A stretch of 64,000 nt of DNA from Psychrobacter sp. JCM 18902 (GTDB lineage Bacteria; Pseudomonadota; Gammaproteobacteria; Pseudomonadales; Moraxellaceae), in assembly GCF_904846615.1 (NCBI RefSeq), contig NZ_CAJHBK010000001.1, positions 124,001 through 188,000 of the forward strand, written 5' to 3'. The notes under the pieces are model-generated. The model saw only the letters and a list, made by a program, of their open reading frames with translations. It was not told the origin of the DNA and searched no databases. The position numbers and the translations under genes were made by a program. This document shows positions 35,498 to 45,340 of the stretch, in pieces. Every line of letters starts with the position of its first letter. The stretch's first letter is position 1.

Positions 35498-36031
35498 ATG
35501 TCTCGTGTGGCTAAAGCCCCAGTGACACTGCCAAACGGCGTAAGTGTTACTTTGAACGATCGGCAGGTCGAAGTGAAAGGCAAGAACGGCATTTTGTCTT
35601 TACGCCTGCATGAATTGGTCGAGCTGAAACAGGAAGATGATGCGATCATTTTCTCACCTACAGTCGATTCAAAAGAAGCCATGATGCACACTGGCACCAT
35701 GCGCGCTCTTGTTAACAACTATGTTAAAGGCGTGAATGAAGGCTTTGAAAAGCGTCTTCAGTTAATTGGTGTTGGTTATCGCGCACAAGTTGCTGGTAAC
35801 AAGGTAACTTTGAACGTTGGTTACTCTCATCCAGTAGAATATACGTTGCCTGAAGGTGTGTCAGCTGAAACCCCAACGCAAACTGAAATTGTTTTGAAAT
35901 CAAACAATAAACAGCAGCTTGGTCAAGCAGCGGCTAATATCCGCGGTTTCCGCCCACCTGAGCCTTATAAAGGTAAAGGTATTCGTTATAGTGACGAGCA
36001 TGTGATTCGCAAAGAAGCCAAGAAAAAATAA
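35498..36031 (+). CDS. rplF: 50S ribosomal protein L6
   Basis: L6 lies near the GTPase-associated centre. The 177-residue protein [60 protein letters not shown] and [20 protein letters not shown] is canonical. A TAAGGAA site precedes the ATG. It starts a new block after the intra-operon terminator. Confidence 0.99.
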   Translation: MSRVAKAPVTLPNGVSVTLNDRQVEVKGKNGILSLRLHELVELKQEDDAIIFSPTVDSKEAMMHTGTMRALVNNYVKGVNEGFEKRLQLIGVGYRAQVAGNKVTLNVGYSHPVEYTLPEGVSAETPTQTEIVLKSNNKQQLGQAAANIRGFRPPEPYKGKGIRYSDEHVIRKEAKKK

Positions 36032-36042
36032 GGTGAGTTGAA

Positions 36043-36393
36043 ATGTTTGATAAAAAAGCAGCTCGTCTGCGTCGAGCTAAGAAAACCCGCGCGCATATCC
36101 GTTTCTTAGGCGTTCATCGCTTAACGGTTACTCGCACGCCAAAACATATTTATGCCCAGATTATCTCTCCTACCGGTGGTGAAGTGATTGCTCAGGCATC
36201 TACCTTAGACGGCAGCTTGCGCTCAGGCGCGACTGGCAATGCTGATGCAGCAACGTCTGTGGGCCAAATGATCGCAGAACGCGCAAAAGCAGCTGGTATC
36301 ACTAAAGTTGCCTTTGACCGTAGTGGTTTTAAATATCATGGTCGAGTTAAAGCTTTAGCTGAAGCAGCTCGCGAAAACGGATTGGAGTTTTAA
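36043..36393 (+). CDS. rplR: 50S ribosomal protein L18
   Basis: L18 anchors 5S rRNA with L5. The 116-residue protein has a basic N-terminus ([20 protein letters not shown]), then [20 protein letters not shown] and the C-terminal [20 protein letters not shown]. It lies 11 nt after rplF and 2 nt before rpsE. Confidence 0.99.
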   Translation: MFDKKAARLRRAKKTRAHIRFLGVHRLTVTRTPKHIYAQIISPTGGEVIAQASTLDGSLRSGATGNADAATSVGQMIAERAKAAGITKVAFDRSGFKYHGRVKALAEAARENGLEF

Positions 36394-36395
36394 TC

Positions 36396-36911
36396 ATGGC
36401 TAGAAATGATAAAAATGATAAAAATGAACAGACTGACGGTCTAGTAGAACGCTTAGTTACCGTTGATCGCGTTGCAAAAGTTGTTAAAGGTGGTCGTATT
36501 TTCTCTTTCACTGCATTGACTGTAGTGGGCGATGGCAATGGTCGTGTTGGTTTTGGTCGCGGTAAAGCACGTGAAGTGCCAGCTGCTATCCAAAAAGCAC
36601 TAGAAGCTGCCAAACGTAATATGATTACTGTTGAGCTTAATGATGCAACTTTGTATCATCCGATCAAAGCACGTCATGGTGCTAGTAAAGTTTATATGCA
36701 ACCTGCATCTGAAGGTACTGGCGTAATCGCTGGTGGCGCAATGCGTGCTGTATTAGAAGTTGCTGGTGTCAAAGATGTTTTGACTAAATGTTATGGTTCT
36801 ACCAATACTGCTAACGTTGTTCGCGCAACGTTTAACGGTTTACGTGATATGTCAACTCCAGAGAAGATGGCAGCAAAACGTGGTAAATCTGTAGACGAAA
36901 TCTTGGGTTAA
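36396..36911 (+). CDS. rpsE: 30S ribosomal protein S5
   Basis: S5 affects decoding accuracy and mRNA unwinding. The 171-residue protein begins with an unusual repeat-like polar stretch ([15 protein letters not shown]). It then has [40 protein letters not shown] and [20 protein letters not shown]. The second segment includes the loop where spectinomycin-resistance changes occur. The length is close to the family norm. Confidence 0.99.
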   Translation: MARNDKNDKNEQTDGLVERLVTVDRVAKVVKGGRIFSFTALTVVGDGNGRVGFGRGKAREVPAAIQKALEAAKRNMITVELNDATLYHPIKARHGASKVYMQPASEGTGVIAGGAMRAVLEVAGVKDVLTKCYGSTNTANVVRATFNGLRDMSTPEKMAAKRGKSVDEILG

Positions 36912-36931
36912 CTTAGACTAGGTGAGTTACG

Positions 36932-37111
36932 ATGAAAAAAATGAAAGTCACTCAATTTAAATCGGGTGCCCATCGCCTAAAGAGCCACAAAGCGAGCTTG
37001 AAAGGATTGGGTTTACGCCGTATTAATCATACTGTTGAAGTAGAAGATACACCTTCAACACGTGGTATGGTCAATCGCGTTAACTACATGGTAAAAGTGG
37101 AGGAAGCGTAA
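36932..37111 (+). CDS. rpmD: 50S ribosomal protein L30
   Basis: L30 is a small 23S rRNA-binding protein. The 59-residue sequence [40 protein letters not shown] and [15 protein letters not shown] matches the family (KxTxxKSxIGR-like start, LGLRR core). ATG 36932 follows GGTGAG; ATG 36941 is a possible alternative. The stop overlaps the rplO start by one base (TAATG). Confidence 0.97.
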   Translation: MKKMKVTQFKSGAHRLKSHKASLKGLGLRRINHTVEVEDTPSTRGMVNRVNYMVKVEEA

Positions 37112-37551
37112 TGGGTCTTAGATTAAATGAATTATCACCAGGTGTTGGCGCAAAGAAAACTGCCCAACGTCGTGGTCGTGGTATCGGTTCAGGTCTTGGT
37201 AAGACTGGTGGTCGTGGTGTAAAAGGTCAGAAATCTCGTTCAGGTTCTAGCATACGCTCAGGATTTGAAGGTGGTCAAATGCCTTTATATCGTCGTCTAC
37301 CGAAATTTGGTTTTACCAGTAAAATGGCAATGAAGACGGCTGAAGTACGTCTTTCTGAACTAAATAAAATTGATGGCGATGTGGTTAGCCTTGAAACACT
37401 TAAAGCTGCTAACCTAATCCGTCACGACATGAAGCGTGCCCGTATTATGTTGTCAGGCGAAGTCACTAAGGCTTATACCTTTAAAGGTATCAAAGTGACT
37501 AAAGGCGCTAAGCTAGCAATCGAAGCTGCTGGTGGTAGCATCGAGGAGTAG
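37111..37551 (+). CDS. rplO: 50S ribosomal protein L15
   Basis: L15 is a late-assembly core protein of the large subunit. The 146-residue protein [40 protein letters not shown] and [20 protein letters not shown] is canonical. It is directly upstream of secY, the standard order. Confidence 0.99.
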   Translation: MGLRLNELSPGVGAKKTAQRRGRGIGSGLGKTGGRGVKGQKSRSGSSIRSGFEGGQMPLYRRLPKFGFTSKMAMKTAEVRLSELNKIDGDVVSLETLKAANLIRHDMKRARIMLSGEVTKAYTFKGIKVTKGAKLAIEAAGGSIEE

Positions 37552-37555
37552 TAAC

Positions 37556-38902
37556 GTGTCAAAACAATCAATGTCATCGACTGGTATACCGCTCAATCCA
37601 TTTGCATTCATACGCAAGTATGATGAATTATGGACGCGTTTATTATTCTTAATCGGCGCATTGGTTGTTTATCGTTTAGGGTCACATATTCCAGTACCGG
37701 GTATCAATCCGGTCAACTTGGCTGATCTGTTTTCGCGCAACGAAAACACCATTTTGAGTATGTTTAATATGTTCTCAGGTGGTGCACTAGAGCGTATGTC
37801 CATTATGGCGCTCGGTATTATGCCATATATTTCAGCATCGATTATTGTACAAATGATGTCTGCAGTATTGCCATCGCTTGAAGCCCTCAAAAAAGAAGGT
37901 GAAGCGGGACGACGTAAGTTGAACAAGTATACCCGTCAAGGGACACTTGCTTTAGCCCTAGTACAGTCATTAGGAATGTGTGCTGGCTTAATCAGTCAAA
38001 ATCTTACTTTATCTTCTGGTCTGACCTTTTATATTCCAGCGGTTACCTCATTGGTAGCGGGCGCTATGTTCTTGATGTGGCTTGGTGAGCAGATTACAGA
38101 GCGCGGCGTAGGTAATGGTATTTCAATGCTCATTTTTGCGAGTATTGTGGCTGGTACTCCAGGTATGATTTCGCAGTCTATTGAACAGGTCAATCAAGGA
38201 CAAATGAACTTGATTGTACTGTTTATTTTTGTGCTACTAGGCATCGCGGTTACTGCTGGTATCGTTTATATTGAACGTGCTCAGCGCCGTGTTCCAGTGA
38301 ACTATGCACAGAAGCAGCAACAAGGTCGCAAAATATATGCTCAGCAGCAGTCACATTTGCCGCTGAAGCTTAACATGGCAGGGGTTATCCCAGCCATTTT
38401 TGCCAGCTCGTTGTTGTTGTTTCCAGCAAGTTTGGGGCAGTGGGTCGGTCAATCAACTGATCCTACCCTTACACAAAAGATACTACAGAATATGGCATTG
38501 GTGTTGTCTCCAGGACAGCCGCTATATTTGGTTCTGTTTGGCGCGATGATTATTTTCTTCTGTTACTTCTATACGGCATTGGTATTTAGCCCACGTGAAG
38601 TAGCTGAAAACCTTAAACGTAGTGGTGCGTATATCCCAGGTATTCGCCCCGGACAACAAACTCAGCGTTACCTAGATCATGTATTAAACCGACTGACCTT
38701 TATTGGCGCGATGTATATGACGGTTATTTGTTTAATGCCAATGGTCGTCCAGTCATCGTTTGGTGTACCGTTTCAACTCGGTGGTACGTCTTTACTGATT
38801 ATGGTGGTTGTGGTAATGGACTTCATTTCGCAAATCCAAGCGCATTTGATGACCCATCAATATCATGATCAGACGTTAATTCAATCGCCCACTCAACCTT
38901 AA
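37556..38902 (+). CDS. secY: Protein translocase subunit SecY (GTG start)
   Basis: SecY is the ten-helix pore of the Sec translocon. The 448-residue protein has the first helix [20 protein letters not shown] and the plug region, with [20 protein letters not shown] next to it. [33 protein letters not shown] and the cytoplasmic loop [20 protein letters not shown] follow. [20 protein letters not shown] and [20 protein letters not shown] complete the set. GTG 37556 is chosen because GAGGAG lies upstream and it follows the rplO stop. ATG 37571 is an alternative. Confidence 0.98.
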   Translation: MSKQSMSSTGIPLNPFAFIRKYDELWTRLLFLIGALVVYRLGSHIPVPGINPVNLADLFSRNENTILSMFNMFSGGALERMSIMALGIMPYISASIIVQMMSAVLPSLEALKKEGEAGRRKLNKYTRQGTLALALVQSLGMCAGLISQNLTLSSGLTFYIPAVTSLVAGAMFLMWLGEQITERGVGNGISMLIFASIVAGTPGMISQSIEQVNQGQMNLIVLFIFVLLGIAVTAGIVYIERAQRRVPVNYAQKQQQGRKIYAQQQSHLPLKLNMAGVIPAIFASSLLLFPASLGQWVGQSTDPTLTQKILQNMALVLSPGQPLYLVLFGAMIIFFCYFYTALVFSPREVAENLKRSGAYIPGIRPGQQTQRYLDHVLNRLTFIGAMYMTVICLMPMVVQSSFGVPFQLGGTSLLIMVVVVMDFISQIQAHLMTHQYHDQTLIQSPTQP

Positions 38903-38934
38903 ATGAGCGGTACGATATCTCAAAGGAGCATGCT

Positions 38935-39051
38935 ATGAAAGTTCAAGCATCAGTTAAAAAGATTTGTGGTAGCTGTAAAGTTGTGCGCCGTAAAGGCCGT
39001 GTACATATCATCTGTACAGCAGAACCTCGCCACAAGCAACGTCAAGGTTAA
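38935..39051 (+). CDS. rpmJ: 50S ribosomal protein L36 (zinc-ribbon form)
   Basis: L36 is the smallest 50S protein. The 38-residue sequence [20 protein letters not shown] then [18 protein letters not shown] keeps the zinc ligands Cys11, Cys14, Cys27 and His32. The ATG follows AAAGGAGCATGCT. It sits between secY and rpsM as in E. coli. Confidence 0.98.
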   Translation: MKVQASVKKICGSCKVVRRKGRVHIICTAEPRHKQRQG

Positions 39052-39304
39052 TATTTAGTATTATAAAGTCTTAGACTTTTGTTACTATCTCAATTAACAC
39101 TTGAAAAATGACGGCGGATGGGATATCATCCGCCACTTGCCGTAGTTTATGCAAAAACTTTTATAAGACCGTCAATGAATAGGCTTGTAACCAAGTCAAA
39201 GCAGCGATAATAATTATAAAAGCTTTAGTATTGACAGCAACAAATCTGAAAAATAAAGCCTTATTGATAAATAACGCTTATTTTTCTTTAATGGAGAGAA
39301 ATCA
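39052..39304 (+). promoter_or_regulatory. Alpha-operon leader between rpmJ and rpsM
   Basis: This 253-nt region holds a small terminator-like hairpin AAAGTC/GACTTT (39065-39079) followed by a single further T. A perfect 8-bp hairpin GGCGGATG (39113-39120) / CATCCGCC (39127-39134) follows. Then come a consensus -35 TTGACA (39231-39236) with only a weak -10 (TAAAGC, 39254-39259) and a hairpin AAATAA/TTATTT (39269-39283) close to the rpsM ribosome-binding site. In enterics S4 represses the alpha operon through a leader pseudoknot; a similar element here cannot be shown by eye. Confidence 0.45.
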
Positions 39305-39661
39305 ATGGCTCGTATTGCCGGCGTAAACATTCCGGATAATAAGCATGCTGTTATTTCACTAACTTACATCTTTGGTGTAGGTCGTACCACTGCTCAGAAA
39401 ATCTTAGAAGCAGTTGGCATTGCCCCTACTACTAAAGTTAGTCAGTTAGATGATACACAGTTAGATGCTATCCGTGCACAAGTTGCAAATTACATGACTG
39501 AAGGTGATCTTCGTCGTGAAGTGTCAATGAATATCAAGCGTTTAGTTGATCTTGGTTGTTACCGTGGCATCCGTCATCGTCGTAACCTACCAGTTAGAGG
39601 TCAGAATACTAAGAACAACGCTCGTACTCGTAAGGGTCCGACACGCCCTCTCAAAAGATAA
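39305..39661 (+). CDS. rpsM: 30S ribosomal protein S13
   Basis: S13 bridges the 30S head to L5 and contacts P-site tRNA. The 118-residue protein [40 protein letters not shown] and the basic tail [20 protein letters not shown] is canonical. A GGAGAG site precedes the ATG. It is the first gene of the alpha block (rpsM-rpsK-rpsD-rpoA-rplQ). Confidence 0.99.
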   Translation: MARIAGVNIPDNKHAVISLTYIFGVGRTTAQKILEAVGIAPTTKVSQLDDTQLDAIRAQVANYMTEGDLRREVSMNIKRLVDLGCYRGIRHRRNLPVRGQNTKNNARTRKGPTRPLKR

Positions 39662-39681
39662 TTAACTTAGGAAGCTAAAAG

Positions 39682-40071
39682 ATGGCTAAAGACACTCGTA
39701 GTCGCAAGAAAGTGACTCGTCGTTCAGTATCGGAGGGCATTGCCCATATCCATGCGTCTTTTAATAACACCATTGTTACGATTACCGATCGTCAAGGTAA
39801 TGCACTGGCTTGGGCCACTTCAGGTGGACAAGGCTTCCGTGGTTCACGTAAATCTACACCATTTGCAGCTCAGGTTGCAGCTGAAGTCGCTGGTAAAGCG
39901 GCTCAAGAATATGGTGTTAAGAATATCGACGTTTTGGTCAAAGGACCAGGACCGGGTCGTGAGTCTGCGGTAAGAGCACTAGGTGCATTGGGTTATAAAG
40001 TTAACAGCATCTCTGATGTAACCCCAATCCCACACAATGGTTGCCGTGCGCCGAAAAAGCGCCGCGTCTAA
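39682..40071 (+). CDS. rpsK: 30S ribosomal protein S11
   Basis: S11 lies on the platform near the mRNA exit. The 129-residue protein has [60 protein letters not shown] and [18 protein letters not shown], all conserved. It is 20 nt after rpsM. Confidence 0.99.
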   Translation: MAKDTRSRKKVTRRSVSEGIAHIHASFNNTIVTITDRQGNALAWATSGGQGFRGSRKSTPFAAQVAAEVAGKAAQEYGVKNIDVLVKGPGPGRESAVRALGALGYKVNSISDVTPIPHNGCRAPKKRRV

Positions 40072-40119
40072 TATTAAAGACGAAGCTTTTTATCCCAAAA
40101 GCTTATAGGAGACATAACA

Positions 40120-40761
40120 ATGGCCCGCTATATTGGACCAAAACTCAAATTATCACGTCGTGAAGGCACGGACTTAGGTCTTAAGTCTGGCGTTAAACCA
40201 TACGACGTAAAAACGAAAAAAGCTGGTCGTCCACCAGGTCAACACGGTGTAAGCCGTAACAAGACCTCAGAATATGCTTTACAGCTGCGTGAAAAGCAGA
40301 AAGTGAAGCGTATCTATGGTGTACTAGAGCGTCAGTTTGCTAATTACTATAAAGAAGCTGCTCGTAAGCGCGGTGCTACTGGTGAAAACCTGTTAGCCAT
40401 GCTTGAGAGCCGTCTAGATAACGTTGTTTATCGCATGGGCTTTGGCTCAACTCGCGCCGAAGCACGTCAGCTAGTCAGTCATCGTACTGTTATGGTAAAA
40501 AAAGCTGGCCGTGATGAGTTTGTTCGTGTGAACATTCCATCAATTCAGTTGCAAGATGGTGATGTCATCGCTATCCAAGAGAAGTCTCGCGAGCAATTAC
40601 GTATTAAAAACGCAATTGAGCTGGCTACCCAACGTGGTATTCCAGAATGGCTAGATGTTGACCACAGCAAATTACAAGGCACGTTCAAACAAGCGCCTGA
40701 TCGTATTGATCTACCTGCTGAAATCAACGAAAGCTTGATCGTTGAGCTATACTCTAAGTAA
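40120..40761 (+). CDS. rpsD: 30S ribosomal protein S4
   Basis: S4 nucleates 30S body assembly and, in enterics, represses the alpha operon. The 213-residue protein [20 protein letters not shown] lacks the N-terminal zinc cysteines (C-minus form). It has [20 protein letters not shown], the S4-domain [20 protein letters not shown] and [12 protein letters not shown]. It is slightly longer than E. coli S4 (206) because of differences near the C-terminus. Confidence 0.99.
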   Translation: MARYIGPKLKLSRREGTDLGLKSGVKPYDVKTKKAGRPPGQHGVSRNKTSEYALQLREKQKVKRIYGVLERQFANYYKEAARKRGATGENLLAMLESRLDNVVYRMGFGSTRAEARQLVSHRTVMVKKAGRDEFVRVNIPSIQLQDGDVIAIQEKSREQLRIKNAIELATQRGIPEWLDVDHSKLQGTFKQAPDRIDLPAEINESLIVELYSK

Positions 40762-40841
40762 TGACGTACTGCTCGATGTCGTGAAAACGGCATTGAGCAA
40801 TCAACGTTAATTAAACCAGTTTAATAAATCGAGGTGACATC

Positions 40842-41849
40842 ATGATGCTAAATGCAACTGAGTTTCTAACGCCGAATGCCATTAATGTGGATACGGTTAA
40901 TGAAACGATTGCGAAAGTCACGCTCGAACCGTTAGAACGCGGCTTTGGGCATACCCTTGGTAATGCCTTACGTCGCATCTTGTTATCTTCATTACCTGGT
41001 GCTGCAGTCATTGAAGCTGAGATTGATGGTGTTGACCATGAATACTCAACGCTTGAAGGGCTACAAGAAGATGTACTTGACTTGCTTTTGAACCTAAAAG
41101 GCTTGGCTATTACCCTTCATGACCAAAATGAAGTATTTTTGACCTTGGATAAACAAGGTCCAGGCACTATTACTGCTGCAGACATCGCGTTACCGCATAA
41201 TGTAGACATCGTCAATCCAGAATTGGTGTTGGGTACATTGAGTGATCGTGGTCATCTTAAGATGCGTTTGCGTGTAGTAATGGGTCGTGGATATGAGCCA
41301 GCAAACCAGCGCCGTGAAGATGGTGATACTAAAGCAATCGGACGTTTAAAGCTTGATGCAAGTTTTAGTCCTGTGCTTCGTGTTGCTTATCAGGTTGAGA
41401 ACGCTCGTGTAGAGCAGCGTACTGATCTTGATCGTCTTATCATTGAGCTTGAAACTAATGGCACTATAGATCCAGAAGAAGCAATTCGTAAAGCAGCCAC
41501 TATTTTACAACAACAGATTTCTATCTTTGTTGACCTAGAAGCTGAAGAAGCGCCTGAGCCTGTGAAAGAGAAAGAAGAGGTTGATCCGGTGCTATTACGC
41601 CCTGTGGACGATCTTGAACTAACGGTTCGCTCAGCCAACTGCTTGAAAGCTGAAAACATTTACTATATCGGTGATTTGGTACAACGTTCAGAGACTGAAC
41701 TTCTAAAAACCCCAAATCTTGGTAAGAAATCATTAACGGAAATCAAAGACGTACTAGCGTCTAAAGATTTAGAGCTCGGTATGCGCCTAGATAACTGGCC
41801 ACCAGCTGACCTTCGTGTTGATGATCGCTTTTCTTATCGTAGCCGTTAA
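40842..41849 (+). CDS. rpoA: DNA-directed RNA polymerase subunit alpha
   Basis: The alpha dimer scaffolds RNA polymerase assembly, and its C-terminal domain contacts UP elements and activators. The N-terminal domain has [40 protein letters not shown] and [21 protein letters not shown] linker rich in Glu/Pro ([15 protein letters not shown]) leads to the C-terminal domain with [20 protein letters not shown] and [16 protein letters not shown]. The length is 335 residues (E. coli 329). It lies 80 nt after rpsD and before rplQ. Confidence 0.99.
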   Translation: MMLNATEFLTPNAINVDTVNETIAKVTLEPLERGFGHTLGNALRRILLSSLPGAAVIEAEIDGVDHEYSTLEGLQEDVLDLLLNLKGLAITLHDQNEVFLTLDKQGPGTITAADIALPHNVDIVNPELVLGTLSDRGHLKMRLRVVMGRGYEPANQRREDGDTKAIGRLKLDASFSPVLRVAYQVENARVEQRTDLDRLIIELETNGTIDPEEAIRKAATILQQQISIFVDLEAEEAPEPVKEKEEVDPVLLRPVDDLELTVRSANCLKAENIYYIGDLVQRSETELLKTPNLGKKSLTEIKDVLASKDLELGMRLDNWPPADLRVDDRFSYRSR

Positions 41850-41868
41850 ACTTTAAGGATTTTTGACT

Positions 41869-42228
41869 ATGCGCCATCGTAAGAGTGGAGTCAAGCTGGG
41901 TCGTACCGGCAGTCATCGTAAGGCAATGTTTCAGAACATGACTAACTCATTATTTGAGCATGAACTGATCAAAACAACTTTACCAAAAGCAAAAGAGTTA
42001 CGTCGCGTTGCCGAGCCATTAATCACTATGGCTAAAGAAGACAGCGTTGCTAACCGTCGTTTGGCATTTAGCCGTATGCGTAGCAAAGCTATGGTAGGTA
42101 AACTATTTGGCACGTTAGGTCCTCGTTACCAGACCCGTCCAGGTGGATATTTGCGTATCGTAAAATGTGGTTACCGTGATGGTGACAATGCGCCAATGGC
42201 ATATGTAGAATTGGTTGATCGCGACTAA
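41869..42228 (+). CDS. rplQ: 50S ribosomal protein L17
   Basis: L17 surrounds the tunnel exit. The 119-residue protein [40 protein letters not shown] and [20 protein letters not shown] is canonical. ATG 41869 is used rather than a TTG two codons upstream, with TAAGGA upstream. It ends the ribosomal cluster, followed by a terminator. Confidence 0.99.
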   Translation: MRHRKSGVKLGRTGSHRKAMFQNMTNSLFEHELIKTTLPKAKELRRVAEPLITMAKEDSVANRRLAFSRMRSKAMVGKLFGTLGPRYQTRPGGYLRIVKCGYRDGDNAPMAYVELVDRD

Positions 42229-42255
42229 TTTTACAATAAGCAAAAGATGTATATA

Positions 42256-42286
42256 AAAAAGCTCCAATTGAATTGGAGCTTTTTTT
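42256..42286. terminator. Bidirectional terminator rplQ / yciO
   Basis: GCTCCAA (42261-42267) pairs with TTGGAGC (42273-42279), extended on the outside by A-T pairs, with an A-tract on the left and seven T on the right. It can stop transcription from both convergent genes. Confidence 0.85.
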
Positions 42287-42306
42287 GTGTCTGATACTTG
42301 AGTCTA

Positions 42307-42927
42307 TTACCGTAGTAGTGAATCTACATCCGCGGCACCTTGTCTGATAATTTCAGGCTGGCTACCAGTCATATCAACAATCGTAGTGAGCTTAGTGGTT
42401 TTTATACCTGCATTTATCAAACCGTCGATTTGATTGCCTAATAAATCCTCAATCTCAAAGGGATCATCTAGTATGTCATCACGGTTAGGCAGTATTAATG
42501 AACTGGTTAAGATAGGTTCATCCATGGCCTCTAAAAGCGCTTGCGCAATAGGGTTGCTAGGTACTCGAATACCGATGGTTTTTTTCTTCGCATGTGCCAA
42601 TTTTTTTGGTACGTCTTTTGTGGCATTGAGGATAAAGGTGATGGGCGCAGGAGTAAGTGCTTTAAGCTGTTTAAATTGTATATTGTCTACTGCAGCATAG
42701 TTGGCAATTTCGCTTAAGTCACGGCACAGCAAGGTAAACTGGTGTTTATCATCAAGCTCACGAATTTGTTTGAGCTTATCGAGTGCATCCTTTGCTCCTA
42801 AGCGACAACCAAAAGCATAGCTGGTATCGGTAGGGTAGATAATGAGCTGGTCTTTACGTAACATATCCGCCACTTGCTCAATCAGACGTGGCTGTGGATT
42901 TTCTGGATGAATATAAAATACTTGCAT
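42307..42927 (-). CDS. yciO: YciO family protein (Sua5/YrdC-like)
   Basis: This 206-residue protein belongs to the YrdC/Sua5 fold but matches the YciO branch rather than the threonylcarbamoyl-AMP synthase itself. It has MQVFYIHPENPQPRLIEQVA, IIYPTDTSYAFGC, FTLLCRDLSEIANYAAVDN and KTIGIRVPSNPIAQALLEAM. YciO proteins bind RNA-like or nucleotide ligands with poorly defined roles; low threonylcarbamoyl activity has been discussed. The ATG follows AAGGAACTGCT. It is convergent with rplQ. Confidence 0.93.
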   Translation of the reverse strand: MQVFYIHPENPQPRLIEQVADMLRKDQLIIYPTDTSYAFGCRLGAKDALDKLKQIRELDDKHQFTLLCRDLSEIANYAAVDNIQFKQLKALTPAPITFILNATKDVPKKLAHAKKKTIGIRVPSNPIAQALLEAMDEPILTSSLILPNRDDILDDPFEIEDLLGNQIDGLINAGIKTTKLTTIVDMTGSQPEIIRQGAADVDSLLR

Positions 42928-43145
42928 AGCAGTTCCTTATTTTATAGTTATGGGCTTTTAAATGTGAAGTTTTTGACTAAGTAGAACATTTGTGGCGCGT
43001 ATGCTTCTTTCACTAAGTATACTAAAAAAGCATCACTGCCTTCTTAGTATAGCGCAAAGCCAATATAAGTTTGATTGCAAGCCGTTACTATGCGTAGACA
43101 ATCGTTAACGCAAAAATGCCACACCTTTATGCTGACATGCTGCTG

Positions 43146-43886
43146 TTACTCTAGATCAGCTATAGAGACACTGAGTAAGGCGTGTAATAAAGTTTTAGCA
43201 TCAGGTGGCAATATATCAGGCTTAGCGATGTATTGTTGCACTTGTCGGTAGACGTCATTTGCGAATGTACTATTGCTTGTATCAAAGTCAGCAAACAGGT
43301 TGTCTTGTGAGACTTGAAACTGCCGTTCACAAGCGAGAGTAAATAAACACTCTAACGCTTGCGGCTTAATCTCTACGCGTTCAAATGCTTGCTGCTGAGC
43401 GGCGGTACGACCATCTGGTGCGTACCAGTAGCCAAAGTCAGGCAAACGTCTACGAGCCTCTCCAGCCACACACCAATGGCTAAGCTCATGCAACGCACTA
43501 GCAAAAAATCCATGAGCGAATTCAATTTTTGCGGGTTCGTTATTTTGTGCCTGAAAGTACTCTGGTTCTCCTTGTCCACGAACCAATGTAACGTTTTGAT
43601 GAGTGAATAAATTATTGAATAATTGGATGAGCCAATCAGTAGCCGCTTGCTCGTATTTATTAACCAATGATGGAGTGCCATCTAAGCCTTTGATAGCAGC
43701 TAACCTTTCTAACCTTTGCCATTCACTTTTTACATCCTCTAAGCACTGATTGTTGTTAAGGTTCCACGAGTCAGTGGAAGAGGTATTCACACTACTGGTT
43801 AAAGTAGTGAGACGTTGCAATAGTATCTTTGCTTCAAGTGGAGAAAGTAGGTTCGAGAAGTCAGGTTTATCATTAAACACATTCAT
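43146..43886 (-). CDS. epmC: Elongation factor P hydroxylase homologue (EpmC/YfcM)
   Basis: EpmC hydroxylates the beta-lysylated lysine of EF-P in E. coli. The C-terminal 170 residues match: VTLVRGQGEPEYFQAQ, IEFAHGFFASALHELSHWCV with the metal-binding HELSHW, AGEARRRLPDFGYWYAPDGR, VEIKPQALECLFTLACERQF and SQDNL. The first 75 or so residues (LLSPLEAKILLQRLTTL and following) have no counterpart in the 182-residue E. coli protein. The frame opens at TTG 43904; I use ATG 43886. Neither has a good ribosome-binding site. efp and epmAB are not in the window, so the EF-P role is inferred from homology. Confidence 0.88.
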   Translation of the reverse strand: MNVFNDKPDFSNLLSPLEAKILLQRLTTLTSSVNTSSTDSWNLNNNQCLEDVKSEWQRLERLAAIKGLDGTPSLVNKYEQAATDWLIQLFNNLFTHQNVTLVRGQGEPEYFQAQNNEPAKIEFAHGFFASALHELSHWCVAGEARRRLPDFGYWYAPDGRTAAQQQAFERVEIKPQALECLFTLACERQFQVSQDNLFADFDTSNSTFANDVYRQVQQYIAKPDILPPDAKTLLHALLSVSIADLE

Positions 43887-44071
43887 AGGTAAAACACTGG
43901 TCAAATAAAAGATAAAAAGAAGAACTATCTTTGAATATAAATAGGAGAAATAAAGAGATGAAAATAGAGTTCATATCAAATAAATTTAACATACTAGCGC
44001 TAGCGTCGCTCAATACTTTCCGTTAGTATGGCAGGCAATATTATACACCGTTTTGATGAATGAGGTCGCGC

Positions 44072-44665
44072 ATGTCAAGCACTCCAGAAAGTAAACCGTC
44101 AGCAGGTTATGCTGATAATAAAAAAGCGCCTTTATCTACTAGTATGCCTGAATCTATTTCTTTGGATAAATGGGCAGATACTGGATATGAATGGACAGGA
44201 GAGGTAGAGCCAAGCGCTTTCAAACGTCTTGCTGCTACCTTAGCCACCGAACATGAACAAGCAAACATCTCGCTTAATGCCAATCTGTATCGACGCAATA
44301 ATGTCTTACATTTGGCATTCACACTGACGGGTGAAGTTTGGTTAACCTGTCAGCGTTGCCTACAGCCAGTAGCTATCGATTTGTCTGATGATTATAATAT
44401 TGCGCTACTAGAAGATGAGAGCCAAGCACGTTCAATCAATGATGAACAAGACTATTTATTACTTGATGAAATTATTACTGAGCCTGCACCAGAGCTTTTA
44501 TTGCCATTCAAAAAATTGGTAGAAGATGAGATATTACTGAAGACGCCAATGTCGCCAAAACATGACGACTGTGAAATGACGGTAGAGCAATTTGGTGAGA
44601 TTCCAGAAGAGGAAGAAAGCGAAAATCCTTTTGCTGCTTTAGCCTCGCTAAAAGGCAAGTTGTAA
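44072..44665 (+). CDS. yceD: DUF177 protein YceD
   Basis: YceD (DUF177) proteins are encoded before rpmF in most bacteria and have been linked to 23S rRNA/large-subunit maturation. The 197-residue protein has LASTLATEHEQ-like helical start (RLAATLATEHEQANISLNAN) and LTGEVWLTCQRCLQPVAIDL with the conserved CxxC. LLLDEIITEPAPELLLPFKK and LVEDEILLKTPMSPKHDDC follow, with the third conserved cysteine. ATG 44072 has TGAGG six bases upstream, better than ATG 44060. It precedes rpmF by 337 nt. Confidence 0.93.
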   Translation: MSSTPESKPSAGYADNKKAPLSTSMPESISLDKWADTGYEWTGEVEPSAFKRLAATLATEHEQANISLNANLYRRNNVLHLAFTLTGEVWLTCQRCLQPVAIDLSDDYNIALLEDESQARSINDEQDYLLLDEIITEPAPELLLPFKKLVEDEILLKTPMSPKHDDCEMTVEQFGEIPEEEESENPFAALASLKGKL

Positions 44666-45002
44666 TCTTATTAAGAGACAAGTCATATATCAATGTACTA
44701 CTTAATAAATTTATGATACCTTTCATCAGCTTTCTACCAAAGAGTGAGAAGCAGGGCTTTATTAATCCGCTAAACATGCGTATAATGTCCCGTTTATTGC
44801 ATTCTAGCAATCTGCTACTGGCAGATAGATGCTGATCTTGCAGACTAACTATAGATTTTAGACGTAATCAACACTTTACTACGTGGCAATCTATTTAACT
44901 AATGATGCGTAAGACTTAGGTTGTTGTGATTATATAGCCTCTGTCAGTGTCGATTAAAGCTGAATTTCAAGCTTATCCCCTTTTAAGTATAGGAGCTATA
45001 TC
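44666..45002 (+). promoter_or_regulatory. yceD-rpmF intergenic region with possible rpmF promoter
   Basis: These 337 nt hold no gene. A consensus -10 TATAAT lies at 44781-44786 but only a poor -35 (TTTATT) is at the right distance. The rpmF start has AGGAG nearby. In enterics yceD and rpmF are adjacent and co-transcribed, so the long gap suggests a separate rpmF promoter here. Confidence 0.45.
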
Positions 45003-45185
45003 ATGGCCGTTCAAAAAAGTCGTAAAAGTCGTTCTCGTCGTGACATGCGCCGTTCACATCATCGTATGGAAATCGCTGAGATAAGCGTAGATGCTACCAC
45101 TGGTGAAAAACATCGTCGTCATCACATGACTAAAGATGGTTTCTACCGTGGTCGCCAGTTGTTTAAAGTTAGTCAAGACGCTTAA
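45003..45185 (+). CDS. rpmF: 50S ribosomal protein L32 (zinc-free form)
   Basis: L32 is a small 50S protein near the tunnel exit. The 60-residue sequence [40 protein letters not shown] and RQLFKV is the gammaproteobacterial form without the four zinc cysteines. AGGAG precedes the ATG. plsX and fabH, which follow rpmF in E. coli, are absent; two hairpins and a long spacer lead to fabD. Confidence 0.98.
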
Positions 45186-45212
45186 ATTATTGGCTATTCA
45201 ATAGCTGATTGT

Positions 45213-45250
45213 AAAAATAATGATAGTACTGGTGACTGTCATTATTTTTG
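45213..45250 (+). terminator. Intrinsic terminator after rpmF
   Basis: An 11-bp A/T-rich outer stem (45213-45223 with 45239-45249) continues inward through about 4 further pairs around a 7-nt loop, and ends in five T. Confidence 0.7.
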
Positions 45251-45286
45251 CAACGCTGTTATTAGGTAATATGCTTTGAGCTGAAG

Positions 45287-45340
45287 AAAGCCAAGTTATT
45301 TCGCTATCATATATTATGTGGCTAGATAACTTGGCTTTTT
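45287..45340 (+). terminator. Second hairpin after rpmF
   Basis: AAAGCCAAGTTAT (45287-45299) pairs perfectly over 13 bp with ATAACTTGGCTTT (45326-45338), followed by TT. The loop is 26 nt, long for a terminator, so it may instead be an RNA-stability or small-RNA element. Confidence 0.5.

Noticed and set aside
39113..39134. GGCGGATG/CATCCGCC hairpin as an intrinsic terminator before rpsM
   Set aside because: The stem is perfect but no T-run follows, so I recorded it only as part of the alpha-operon leader.
44508..44810. 100-codon minus-strand frame across the yceD end
   Set aside because: Half lies antisense to yceD, it has no start signals, and it covers the candidate -10 of rpmF.
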